A DNA stretch of 64,000 nt from Torymus aiolomorphi. Taxonomy: Eukaryota > Arthropoda > Insecta > Hymenoptera > Torymidae. This document shows, one piece after another, positions 53,577 through 64,000 of the stretch; within the stretch, counting starts at the first letter, position 1, and every line of letters begins with the position of its first letter. The position numbers were made by a program, and so were the translations under genes. Location: positions 133,140,394 to 133,204,393 of the forward strand of contig CM070876.1 of the NCBI GenBank assembly GCA_036365515.1. The letters are read 5' to 3'. The notes below the pieces were generated by a model. The model worked only from the letters and a program-made list of their open reading frames with translations, was not told the origin of the DNA and made no database searches.

Positions 53577-55084
53577 TGTGGTGTGTTGGTGTCGTTTGTC
53601 CAGTCTGCTTAGCTACGATGTTCTCGTTCATTAACCTTAGCTTTGACGGTGATAAATTGGACGTCCCCTTTACCGGTGATAAGTTGGAGATCTTCGTTAC
53701 AATATGTTGGTACTGGTAGTTATCTACTTTACCCATGTGTCTTGGAATCGTGGGTTTGATGATGTAGTCAGTGGCGTCGACTAACTTTTGTATCTTACCT
53801 AGCAAAATTTTGCATGCGTGGCTATCCGTTGCTATATGTTTCGTATCATAATGTGTTCCATATTTTCTATTTGTATAGTCACAATTTATGCACTTGTTTT
53901 CTTTTTCACCATTACACTTACTTGTTTCATGTTTATCTGCGCACTTAAGACACACATGCCCATTTCTGCATTTTGATGTATTATGCCCATATCTTGCACA
54001 TTTTCGACAAGGAGCAACGTTTAATACGTCATACACTTTACAATTTTGATACCCCACAAACATTCTATTGTTATTTTCTTTAATAAATTTGTGTATGTCA
54101 CCTGTAACTTCCAAGACGATTGATTGCAATTTACTTTTGTTGTTCGTATATGAATGTAGTATGTGGCACTTTTTATCAAAGTTTTTGAAATTTTTCAAAT
54201 TGATATCTTCTTCGAGTGCTGAGTCATCCAATTCTAGGATGTTATCTATGCCAGTCACTCTCACTTTAGGGTTTAAAACTTGTTCCTTTTGTACTTCACA
54301 GATTACACCTAATTCTCGATTTTTTAATAGATTGAGCGTTGTATTAACATTTTCTTCTTCTAGACAGGATATAATTAGTTCATCATTGTTTTTCTTATAT
54401 ATTTTTTTAGCCTGTATTGATTTTTCTTGAATTAGACAGCGAGTAACGGCACTCTCCAAATTTTCCATTTTTTCTTCTTTTTTAGTTTTTTTTATAACAA
54501 TTTTTGGCACACGTTTTGGTTTTGGTTTGGTATTTGTAAGTATTTGTGCATAAGTACTATTAGATATCTGTAGATTATTACCTTTGTAATTTAGTTTTTG
54601 TATCAACAGGTTGTTTTTGTCTGTTAATTCTTCGTTAAGTTGCTTGAGAATGGTATTTTTGTCGATCAACTCAGCGTTTAGTTGTTTCAGCAAGGTTGTT
54701 TCTATTAATAAATTTTGTTCCATGCCATCGTTTTCATCGGCGATAGTTTCGTTGAGTGCTTTCTGGGTCTCTTCGTGTATTTCTTCTAATAAGTCTTGTC
54801 TTACCAAGTTTTTTGCTTCCAGTTTTATTTGTGCAATCATAGTTCTAACCTCTGCTACCACGAGCACATGGTCAAATTTAGAGGTTAGATCCAATTTTGT
54901 GTGCTGATCACAAATTATGAATGCATCACTAATCCTTTTAGCTCCATTTATAGGTTTAAAATGTCCCACATGATACGGCGTCTCACATATTATACAAATT
55001 AGAGTTTTTGCTTTAGTTTTACTACAGCACTTATAAGTTTTGTTAGAGCTCCCGTCGGGAGGCTCCGTTCCGTCCGACGGAGCC
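53569..55084 (-). CDS. LINE ORF1: PHD-like and CCHC zinc knuckle protein
   Basis: About 505 residues. I choose the Met of MAPSDGTEPPDGSS near 55084 because upstream codons belong to the foldback arm. Order: a Cys/His N-terminal finger (CCSK..KTLICIICETPYH ...CDQH, PHD-like), a coiled coil of LLKQLNAEL/ILKQLNEEL repeats, a basic region, an RRM-like middle, and CCHC knuckles (CRKCARYGHNTSKC, CLKCADKHETSKC). It binds the element RNA in a retrotransposition particle. Open to TGG-TGA at the ORF2 start, which it overlaps by a few bases. Confidence 0.82.
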
Positions 55085-55475
55085 ATCTTGAATGATATAT
55101 GAAATATATTGCCCATACTTTCAATTTTTTTGCGGGTATAATTAATTACAAATTATTAATTCTTCTTAAATATCATTTAAAATCTAATTCATAAATATAA
55201 TTCTCAAATATCATTCGTTTCATTAATTACTAATTATTAATTGATTATTATTATTATTAGTTAATAATAGTTTAATTAATTACAAATTATTAATTCATTT
55301 TAAACATTATTAAAAATTATTTGAAACTGTTTAAAACTTCTAAAAAATATTTGAAAATTTGTCCAAAATCCTACATTTTGCAACATTAATAAACAATTTG
55401 AAACAGTTACAAACAGTTTTAAGTCATTTTTAACAGTTATTAACTGTTATTAACATTCAAAATTTACGACAGGGA

Positions 55476-56511
55476 TGTTGATAATTATGAACACATCGGT
55501 ACAACAAATCGGTTATTCCATTCCATTAAGGTGATTCCATGTTTATTTAATTATTCATAACGTAACGGTATTCTGATTTCGTTATAACATAGAAATAGAG
55601 AAAAATTGATCTCGAATATCGCTGATATAGGAAAGGATATAAAGTAACAAGCATAGATTTGAAAAAAGACGACAGTGGAGAGGGCTCTAGCACGGGTGCA
55701 GAGTGTGCAATTTACAATTAATGTATTTTATTTCATAATTATAATCTTTAAAGAAATTTTTATGACATCCAAAACCAAAACCAAAAATTCTCATATATGT
55801 AGTATGTAGATCATAGTATGTAGATTTAAGGTGATGTGAAACCCTAATTTCAATATTTTTTAAATCAACATTCAAATGTTTATTTGGAAAAAGACGGTTG
55901 TTAAGCGCTCCGTACACGTAAACAATATATTCGGAAAATTTTTTGAGTTATTTTATTAGCATTTTCTTTAGCTATGCTCGTTTGAAAAGTAGGTCAAATG
56001 CAGATTCCTACTTACCGACAGTACGGTTTCTATTTAATTGAATAAATTCTCATCATTTTTTTGGAAAAACCGCTGCTAACTGCTTTAGCAAAATGCTTTC
56101 TCAAAGAGAATTGATAAATTACATCAAATAATTTTTCTAAATGTACATTTTAATATAAAATTTCATTCTTTCTGCATCTCTGATTTTCCATCAATACAAT
56201 TATTGAAAATGATCAAGAAAATTATATTTAAAATAGTTATGTAGTAATTATTAAATTGCAAATTAAAAAGTTTAAGGTGTTATCACATGCGGTTTATTGA
56301 ATTTATAAATTAATTGCATTTCTTCGAAATTACTTCGGCGTTTTCTTCGAAAACCTGCTAACTCGGTGTTTGCTTCAAAACCCCGCCAACTCAGCGAAGA
56401 CTTCAAAAATCCACCAACTCATAGAGTGATTTCAAAAATCATAAAACCCCGCGAAAGTTTTAAATATCCTCTAACTCAGGCGTTTTTTTTTTTCTTTAAT
56501 TTTGTAGTGGT
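55476..56511. other. Unassigned AT-rich region
   Basis: No gene is supported. At 56340-56490 a short motif (CTTCAAAA..CC(G/A)CCAACTCA) repeats about four times. Confidence 0.4.
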
Positions 56512-57742
56512 ATCTTGTAACGGGGTGAATTTAAAAGAGGGTATTAATCCCTCTCTGGGATGCGCGAGGTAATATACGGGCGTCTACTACGCCAGGAGCA
56601 GCGCGCCGTTGTAGACGGACCCGTAGGCCGGCCGGAGCGCGTGGCGCAGGCTCCGAACAAGCGCGCCCGGCTTTCACTGTAGAAAGCTTAGGCCGCTTTC
56701 TACTAGAACCGGCGCTCCGCTCTGCCGCTGCTACCAACTTCGGTGCACGAATCACCGGCGGCTAGCTATGTACTAGCCTTGCCTACACTCGCCGGTGTTC
56801 TCGTACAACGTCGCTCCGGTTAACCTGAGCGACTTTAACTTACAATTTCCCCGTCGACGTTGCTCCTCTAGGAGGTGATGCCTCCGACTAGCTGCAGCTG
56901 CTGAAAAGGTAGAGGGTGGTATTCGGGGAGATAGGGAACGGTTACTCGCCAAATAAAGAACACGTGACTCCAGTACTTAGAATAAAAGGTTTAATTAGCC
57001 AAAAGGAGGTTTCGCGCTAAGGGGTGCGATGCCCGAACAACTACTACAAAAATACACGCGCACAGGCCGAGACTTACGCGGAGCTGGCCGGTCGCACGGC
57101 CGGTGTCACCGCGCTGCGAGACGCCACAAAATGGCCGCCGCACGCTCGTACACGAGGCCGCTCGCCTCTACGCAAGCGGCGTCGAATAGCCGCGAACGAG
57201 TCACTCGCGAAGCTGCTCGCACGCAAAACCTACCCGGCAGATATAAAAGGGCTCGACTTACTTTTGAGCTGGCCAGCTCGCGCACGGAGATCCTCTCTCT
57301 CGCTCTCGCCTCCTCGCTTCGAGGCGTCGGGCCTCGTGCCCGCTCGAGCCTCTGCTGCCGCTGTCTCTCCCTCTCGCTCTCTCTCTCTCACTCTCTTCTC
57401 CCGGCTGGCGGAGTGGCCGGGCTAGCGGAGGCAGCCGGCGTTGCGTCGCTGCTGGACCGGTGGTGGCTCGGAGGCGCGGAGGGCACAGGGCACTAAGCGG
57501 GATGCGGCACTGGCGGGGCACTGCGGGCACGCGCGCACCTGTTGCGCGGCGAGAGGGAACTGAGGAAAATGGCCGCGGCGTCGCTTCAGCGGCGCGTCGG
57601 CGTCTTCTTCTTCTCGCTCCGCCTCTCGTGCGTCCCGCTTGGCACGCGGCGAGTCGCTATACGTGCAAGCGCGCGAGATTAAAATCTCGCTGCGCGGTAT
57701 ACGCGATCGCCTTTACCTTTATTCATGCGCCCGTTACAATCT
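56512..57742. mobile_element. Solo LTR with 4-bp target duplication
   Basis: It starts TGTAACGGG at 56516 and ends CCCGTTACA at 57738, a 9-base inverted terminus of the TG..CA type. It is flanked by ATCT on both sides (56512-56515 and 57739-57742). The 1,223-bp body is GC-rich against AT-rich surroundings, with TATAAAAG at about 57241 and AATAAA at about 56982. No retroviral genes are adjacent, so the internal part was lost by LTR recombination. Family (Gypsy or BEL) not determined. Confidence 0.85.
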
Positions 57743-57779
57743 CTAGGATGTTAAAGTACAATTTCTGTATAAGCGATGA

Positions 57780-58750
57780 AAAAAATTATTTACGATTTTT
57801 CCATATTTTTCTTTTTTTTTACAAACTTAATATTATCCCTTTCGATGAACAAAAATATGGATTGATAGGTAATTTCAAGACTTTTAAGAAAATGTGACTA
57901 CTTCCAGCAGATATCCAAACCCAACGCCGTAACAAAATATTTTCGATATTTCCATATTTTTCTTTATTTTTGCTAACAGACTTAATATTATCCGATCGGG
58001 CAGACAAAAATATGGGTAGATAGAAAATGTCAGGACCTTTCAGATAATGGGCCCACTTCTGACTGATATCCAAACCCCAGAGGAAAAAAATTATTTTCTA
58101 TTTTTCCATATTTTTCTTTTTTTTAATCGACTTAATATTATCCAATTGGGGGCCTACAAAAATATGGATCGATAGGGGATTTTAATGCCTTTCAGAAAAT
58201 GGGCCTACTTACGACCGATATCGAAACCCAGCGGCCAAAAAAATTATTTTCGATTTTTCCATATTTTTCTTAATTTTTTTTAACCGACTTAGTATTATCC
58301 GATTTGGCTGACAAAAATATGAATATGATAGGTAATTTCAAGACATTACAGGAAATAGGCGAACTTCCGACCGATATCCAAACTCGGCGAAGAAAAAAAA
58401 TGATTTCAATTTTTCCATATTTTTTTTTATTTTTTTTAATCGACTTAATAATATCCGATCGGACCGAAAAAAATATGGGTAGATAGGTAATTTCAAGACC
58501 TTTCAGATAATGGGCCTACTTGCGACCGATATCAAAATCCAGAGCCAAAAAGAATTATTTTCGATTTTTCCTCATTTTTCTTTATTTTTTTTAATCGACT
58601 TAATAACATCCGGTCGGGTCGAAACAAATATGGGTAGATAGGAAATTTCAAGGCTTTTCAGAAAATGGGCATACTTCCGACCGATATCCAAACCGAGAGC
58701 CAAAAAAAAATTATTTTCGATTTTTCCATATTTTACTTTATTTTTTTTAA
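57780..58750. repeat. Tandem satellite, ~154-bp unit, about six copies
   Basis: TTTTTCCATATTTTTCTT recurs near 57797, 57948, 58104, 58257, 58411, 58566 and 58721, a spacing of 151-156. Each unit also has CGACTTAATATTATCCGA, AAATATGG.TAGATAGG and GACCGATATCCAAAC. Confidence 0.9.
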
Positions 58751-59940
58751 GGTGGTTCCCTCGAGATAAGAGTTGATTCAACAGATACTTGGAATTACAC
58801 ATATAGGTCAATAAAGACATAACAAATGTCATATCCAAATTTCAGAGCATTTTATCGTTTGGCTTCTGAGTAATTGCTGTACAAAGTTCCACGGATTACA
58901 CGGGAGATATATCTATATATATCAAAACTGTCGCGTTTTGTATCTGTTTACAACAATATCTATGCAACGAAATTCAAGACAGACTTGGAATTTTATGTAC
59001 ACATAGAATATATAACAGGGAATGTTTTCGCGCAAGAATGAAGTAGATTCATCGTTTCATTATTAAAATAGAGCGTCTTAAAAAATCTCGCTTTCGCAGA
59101 CTTGATATGTTTCGAGGGTTATGGACGCTCAGCGTATTTGTTTCTTATGAAAAGTCGAGTTTTTCGGCACATTTTTAAAGCAGGTGGGTGTCATCCCCCA
59201 TTTTTTATAGGGGTAAATATGATATTTTCCCTTGTATTTTTGATATAAAATGTTTTAATAACCTAAATTAGATTGAAAATTGCCATGTTATAAAGAAAAT
59301 TGAAAATTATAGTTGATCTGTTTCGAGATTTAAAAATAAAAGCACGTTGGCGGGGTGAATTACCCCTAATTTAATTAATCACCTTTTTGTTAGTGTCTGC
59401 CTTCGATTTTCATGAAACTTTGCAACTGGTTAGAGTATCGAAAAATATTTGACACATATTTTTTTTTTATCTGTGGAGAAAGAAATCTGGAGGTGAAACC
59501 ACCCTTAAAGTTCACCCCCAAAACAGTTTTTTTAATATCTCGAGATGGAATCGGAATTTTTTAATGAAACCAACACCTATTTGTTTCTTATAAAAAGACG
59601 AGTATTTGGACACAGTTTTGATGATAAGAGGTTGCAACCCCTATTTTTATGGGGGTAAATATAATTTTTTTCACACTGTTTTTGAAATAACAAAGTTTTG
59701 ACGAGCCATATTTGGCAAAAAAATGCCATGTTGTAAAGAAAATTAGAAATTATAGTTGACCTGTTTCGAGGTTTAAAAAAACACATACAAGGGGTAAGTA
59801 GGGGGGGGGGGTTCCTTTCGATTTTCAATTTTGTAATGCTTTTTTTTGACTCATATTTACTATTAAAAGTTAAAAAAATAACAAATATTTTAATTTTAGT
59901 GGGGGTGGCTATCCCTATTAACATTATTATTACTAGATTA
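58751..59940. repeat. AT-rich region with a two-copy direct repeat
   Basis: 59150-59345 and 59580-59780 are diverged direct copies (GTTTCTTAT.AAAAG.CGAGT.TT, GGGGTAAATAT, GCCATGTT.TAAAGAAAATT, TGTTTCGAG.TTTAAAAA), about 430 bp apart. A TTAAGGTGGTTCC at 58749 and GAAACCACCCTTAA near 59495-59508 could be the ends of a TTAA-type element, but the match is weak. Confidence 0.5.
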
Positions 59941-60383
59941 TGAGCGAAAACTTTTTTTCATTTTTATTAATTTGTACAATGTGATGATTTGTCAATGTAA
60001 CATATATAAATATTACAGAAATTGGTGAATTTGCAAATTTTACTCACAAGCGATATTCAAACGCGCTTAGCGCGTACTTTTCTGTTTCTGAGGTTATGCA
60101 TGCTATCTTCATTGCGTTTACTTTTAACTTATTTACGTAGTTTTTCAAAGTCAGAACATAATCATTTTTATACTACTTTAAATGCAAAAATTCCAATTAA
60201 AAAATTCGAACATTAAATTTCAAACAGTAAATTTCTCGCGCCTTCTTCTTATCATCCAATCAAAAGCAAGCCTTTAGATGCTTCAACATGGCCGCTCATC
60301 ACTTTTTTAAGTAGGAATATACGTTTGACAATAATGATAATCTGTGAAAAAATGTTTAAAACATAATAGCTTTTTACACCATG

Positions 60384-61084
60384 CACTATGACTGCAATTC
60401 CTCCACATATGTCGCAAATTGGTTGCTATGGAAACAGAAATCTACTGGATTTTGATGTTTTGGAGGTTTTTTCGTTAGATATCTACTTTTATACCAGGCA
60501 TATTTAAAAACATTTTGAAATCTTGGTGAAGAAAATTGATTATGGGTTAGAGATTGTAGTTTGATTATATTATTTCTCTCGTGTAATTTAGCATCATAAT
60601 TCATAAGAAGTGTTATGTCTCATAATTTTCTTATAAAGTTTTTCCATAATCGAAAACCATATTCATCAAGAGGCTGTATCTGACCAGTTATACCTTTTGA
60701 ATCCAAATTTGAAATAGTTCCTTGGATAATTTACCAGACGCTGATGCTTCTATGTATATATTTTCTGGTTTGAATAAAGTTTTCATTACTTTAGGTCCAA
60801 ATTGCCCATGAGCCTCTTTCAAAACTATAAATAACGGGGACATAAGATGTCCCTCTGCTGATATTGTTGGTTGAATAGTGTAACTATGTGTTGTAGAAGA
60901 TACTTTTTACATTTTTAATCCCCTCATAACAAAGAGTGCGACCACTATGTATCTCTAAATTGAACCCACTTTGATCAGAATTGTAAACGTTTTGAGCACC
61001 ATGTACTTTAATGAGATTTTTGACATCGTTAACAAAATTTTCTTTGTGTTGTTCTACTTCTATTGCCTTCTGTGTAGATGACAT
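60384..61084 (-). pseudogene. pogo/DDE_1-type transposase remnant
   Basis: On the minus strand VHGAQNVYNSDQSGFNLEIH holds the first catalytic Asp box of DDE_1 (pogo/CENP-B-like) transposases. After a frameshift near 60,890 come PTISAEGHLMSPLFIV and GPKVMKTLFKPENIYIEASA. A further break leads to the third box region QPLDEYGFRLWK, then NYDAKLHERNNIIKLQSL. Several frameshifts and missing N-terminus show it is dead. Confidence 0.7.
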
Positions 61085-61361
61085 AGTAATAATAGTATAT
61101 TACGCACCAAGGGAGGAAAAAATTTGGACAGTCCACAGCTCGTGTAAATTTGCTACCCGAGCCGAAGGCGAGAATACCAATAGAATCATCCAAAAAAAAT
61201 TGTGGGTATAGTATTTACATATACGGAGCGCTTGACAAACGTGTTTTGCTTTTTCAAAGAGAAAGCTTGGTAACGGTGAAATTTTTCGACCTCGAAACTT
61301 CGATGATTTTCGATATTTCTTTACTCCACAAGTCGAGATATGCATTTTCTAGAAAATGTCT

Positions 61362-61362
61362 G

Positions 61363-61394
<32 letters not shown>

Positions 61395-61396
61395 TG
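61362..61396 (+). repeat. (TG)n/(TGCG)n microsatellite
   Basis: TGTGTG repeat passing into GTGCGTGCGTGCG. Confidence 0.9.
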
Positions 61397-61539
61397 TTCG
61401 TTATAAATTTGTCCGTAGCATAACTCGAAACTGGTCAGAGATATCAAGTTTATCTTAGGCAGGTTTTTAAAGCTCATTTTGAAGTTGTGCAAGTTCAATT
61501 ATATAGTTGATCGGATAATATTAATAATCACGATTAGTA

Positions 61540-61628
61540 ATATTATATATAATCACGATTATACAAACCCTCAATACCTCTATTCCTATATATAATCACG
61601 ATTTACAAACCCTCAATACTACTATTCC
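61540..61628 (+). repeat. Two tandem copies of a ~45-bp repeat
   Basis: TATATAATCACGATT(AT)ACAAACCCTCAATAC followed by CTATTCC occurs twice in direct succession. Confidence 0.8.
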
Positions 61629-61639
61629 TTACAATCAGC

Positions 61640-62565
61640 AGTTGGGGAAAAAATGTAAAACAAACATAAAAAATCCCGACTCCCTCGTCCAAAATCTTCT
61701 GCTAAAATGTAACGCTACAGCTGTATGTACCGACGGTAGCAAGCTAGATCCCATCAGCCGCCTGCGTAGGCTCCGCCGCCATATGTCCAGATCTTAACAT
61801 GCACAAAAAAAATCAATCAATAAAAATGCATCTATTTTTACAGCTCAATGCATAGCGATAAGCGATGCTTTAGATATTACGCTCAAAAATCAAGGCAGGC
61901 ACTACATTATCTTCTCTGACTCCTTAAGCTTTCTCCAATCCCTGAATTCGACTAAAATGAATACCAAAATCAACCCATACATTTTGCTCGTAAAGAAAAA
62001 ATATAACGAATTCTTAAGAACAAATAAAAACAACTATAAAATTTACTTCTACTGGATTCCGTCCCATGTATCCATCAGTGGCAATGAATTAGATATAAAA
62101 TATGCTCCTTACACAGATTTGTTTGAATCGTTCAGAAAAGAAGCCCTTCAGGAGACAGAGAAGATTATCCTTGCAAAAAGTCAAAATTCAGGAAAAAAAT
62201 ATTTCCATCTACATTATACGAACAATAAAAAACCTTGGTTTCATAACCTTTGAATAGAGCAACAATTCAACAGAATAAGATCTGGACACTATAATCTTGC
62301 TTCCTCGCTAGCTAGGGTAGGAATAATCAAAGACCCGACCTGTAAATGTAACTCTTCAATTGAAGACTTCAATCACGTTTTGTTGCATTGCGTACTGTAC
62401 TCATCGCAAAGACAAATTTTAATTAAAAAACTCCGTCTTTTAAAAGTAAATCCCCCTCTTGACATTCAGATATTAAATCCGAAGGGAAATATAACAGCGT
62501 GTAAATACATAATTGACTACTTCAAACAATGTATATATATAAAAAAATATATATATGGGTAACTT
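61640..62565 (+). pseudogene. LINE RNase H and C-terminal fragment (plus strand)
   Basis: Contains CTDGSK (about 61716), the start of an RNase H domain, several stops, then YFYWIPSHVSISGNELD, the HxxxxGNE-like end of RNase H. After a stop comes FNRIRSGHYNLASSLARVG with CKCNSSIEDFNHVLLHC, a zinc-knuckle tail common in I/Jockey-type elements. This is a different LINE from that at 50.4-55.1 kb, which has no RNase H. It is mirrored at 63541-64000. Confidence 0.75.
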
Positions 62566-64000
62566 CATGTCAACTGTGACAGGTCGAAATTTTAAAATGG
62601 CTTAAAATGGGGTTTTCTAGTTCTAAATTAGCCCCAAAATACAACCCTAGTGTTTAAGAGCGAAATACTCAATGGTTAAAAAGTTAGAATCAATTGAAAA
62701 TTTGAAAATTTTGATTTTTTTCAAAAAACAGCAATTTTCATGATTTTTTACTAAAAATTTTGTAACTTTTTGTATAGCACATTAAATGGGAAAAAGTTTA
62801 CAATTGTAAGTAGAATTGCTCAGAATTTTTCCAGATTGATATCAATTATATTGTTAATTTATACGTAAGAAAATATCATACAAAATATGCTTAAGGCGGT
62901 TGTGACATGATTAATATCCCTCGACAGAGGCTAAAAATTTGATACAAAATGTTACTTTTAAAATGAGACCTTGATGAAAGTGGAATACAAACTCAGAAAT
63001 GAGTAACAGACAATTGAAACTGTATAAATGTATATATATGTATTGTTACTTATTTCTGAGTTTGTATTCCACTTTCATCAAGGTCTCATTTTAAAAGTAA
63101 CATTTTGTATCAAAATTTTAGCCTCTGTCGGGGGATATTAATCATCTCACAACCGCCTTAAGCATATTTTGTATGGTATTTTCTTACGTATAAATTAACA
63201 ATATAATTGATATCAATCTGGAAAAATTCTGAGCAATTCTATTTACAATTGTAAACTTTTTCCCATTTAATGTGCTATACAAAAAGTTTCAAGATTTTTA
63301 GTAAAAAAATCATGAAAATTGCTGTTTTTTGAAAAAAATCAAAATTTTCAAATTTTCAATTGATTCTAACTTTTTAACCATTGAGTATTTCGCTCTTAAA
63401 CACTAGGGTTCTATTTTGGGGCTAATTTAGAAATAGAAAACCCCATTTTAAGCCATTTTAAAATTTCGACCTGTCACAGTTGACGTGAAGTTACCCATAT
63501 ATATATTTTTTTTATATATATATACATGTGGAACATTTTATCATATTTGTAAATTACATTGTTTGAAGTTGTCAATTATGTATTTATACGCTGTTATATT
63601 TCCCTTCGGATTTAATGTCTGAATGTCAAGAGGAGGATTTACTTTTAAAAGACGGAGTTTTTTAATTAAAATTTGTCTTTGCGATGAGTACAGTACGCAA
63701 TGCCACAGAACGTGATTAAAGTCTTCAATTGAAGAGTTACATTTACAGGTCGGGTCTTTGATTATTCCTACCCTAGCTAGCGAGGAAGCAAGATTATAGT
63801 GTCCAGATCTTATTCTGTTGAATGTTACAATTGTTGCTCTATTCAAAGGTTGTGAAACCAAGGTTTTTTATTGTTCGTATAACGTAGTTGGAAATATTTT
63901 TTTCCTGAATTTTGGCTTTTTGCAAGGATAATCTTCTCTGTCTTCTGAAGGGCTTCTTTTCTGAACGATTCAAACAAATCTGTGTAAGAAGCATATTTTA
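62096..64000. repeat. Large palindrome, ~0.9-kb arms, running off the window
   Basis: 62096-63000 and 63052-64000 are inverted copies around a loop of about 51 bp (63001-63051). The arms differ by scattered substitutions and about 44 bp of indels, mostly in an AT run near 62530/63500. The outer parts are LINE C-terminal sequence; the inner 430-bp parts are non-coding. Confidence 0.88.
63541..64000 (-). pseudogene. LINE RNase H and C-terminal fragment (minus strand)
   Basis: The mirror copy of 62096-62510: FNRIRSGHYNLASSLARVG, CKCNSSIEDFNHVLWHC, then a tail ending FKQCNLQI. A frameshift near 63,860 separates it from the upstream part, which runs off the window. Confidence 0.75.

Larger units (their letters stand above)
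50447..55092 (-). mobile_element. Non-LTR retrotransposon (LINE) with ORF1 and ORF2
   Basis: The 5' end is near 55092 and the 3' tail near 50447, with an AAATAAATAAAAATA-like end. It splits the right arm of the foldback element, and ATATAT borders both ends as a possible short target duplication. APE-type endonuclease followed by reverse transcriptase, without a visible RNase H, fits the CR1/Jockey group; the exact clade is uncertain. Confidence 0.85.
49337..55475. mobile_element. Large foldback element interrupted by a LINE
   Basis: The left arm runs AACATCCCT... through CAGTTTGTAA-type repeats, TATGGGCAGTATATTTCATAT, then to about 49963. The right arm runs in inverse from about 50036 to 50446 and, after the LINE, from 55093 to 55475 (ending AGGGATGTTG). 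Loop about 72 bases. Without the LINE the element is about 1.5 kb and almost wholly self-complementary. The arms show many small differences and an AT-rich expansion in the right arm (55140-55330). Confidence 0.75.

Noticed and set aside
57024..57897. Arg/Ala/Ser-rich frames at 57.0-57.9 kb
   Set aside because: They lie in the GC-rich solo LTR, overlap one another on both strands and have no domain.
58749..59508. A third TTAA-type element
   Set aside because: The proposed ends share only TTAAGG and GGTT-like words; too weak to call.
1..64000. CRISPR array, bacterial operon features, rRNA genes
   Set aside because: No regularly spaced identical repeats with unique spacers, no Shine-Dalgarno pattern, and introns, LINEs and AATAAA signals show the DNA is eukaryotic.

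Overview
The window is eukaryotic, repeat-dense DNA, most likely from an insect; a parasitoid wasp or other hymenopteran is possible, but the sequence does not settle it. I see no ordinary host gene that is complete. Nearly everything identifiable is a mobile element or the remains of one, and many are nested.

The centrepiece is two Polinton/Maverick elements (integrated, virus-like DNA transposons), one inside the other. Outer element A runs from 9103 to 43220. It has terminal inverted repeats (TIRs) of about 0.93-0.97 kb that begin AGTAGTA and a 6-bp target-site duplication GTTAGG. Inner element B runs from 21203 to 37192. It has TIRs of 638 and 712 bp that also begin AGTAGTA and a 6-bp duplication ACCGTA. 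B sits inside the DNA polymerase B gene of A, and the reading frame of A is kept across the B insertion site. Both elements carry the same ordered core: DNA polymerase B (with predicted N-terminal exons), packaging ATPase, a small basic protein, a conserved unknown, chromodomain integrase, penton-like minor capsid protein, pX/pVI-like basic core protein, double-jelly-roll major capsid protein, a conserved unknown, and an adenain-type protease that starts in the +1 frame inside the unknown. A further gene lies at the protease end in A but at the polymerase end, inverted, in B. The structural genes of A are nearly all open. Its polymerase is broken by B, three frameshifts and a stop. B is AT-rich and has single-base breaks in the ATPase, core protein and major capsid genes and one in-frame TAG in the polymerase. 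Its integrase, penton and protease are open.

Element A itself lies in a short intron of a degraded Crypton-like tyrosine recombinase gene (minus strand; exon pieces at 43292-43533, 8760-9082 and 8384-8682). That gene fragment abuts a pseudogene of a multidomain family with an XPG/FEN1-like PIN domain (43534-47707, minus). A second degraded copy of that family occupies 1-2723 on the plus strand. Between that copy and A lies a non-coding 5-kb element (3003-8055) with TIRs of about 480 bp.

Right of A (48-64 kb) are a tRNA-like sequence, two TTAA-bounded MITEs sharing one TTAA, and a large foldback element whose right arm was hit by a non-LTR retrotransposon (LINE). These are followed by a solo LTR with a 4-bp target duplication, a 154-bp tandem satellite, a pogo/DDE_1 transposase remnant, and a palindrome of about 0.9-kb arms carrying mirrored LINE RNase H fragments at the window edge.

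All domain calls rest on motifs read by eye; no database search was possible. Boundaries given for TIRs and repeats are accurate to a few bases where a target duplication is named and to tens of bases otherwise.
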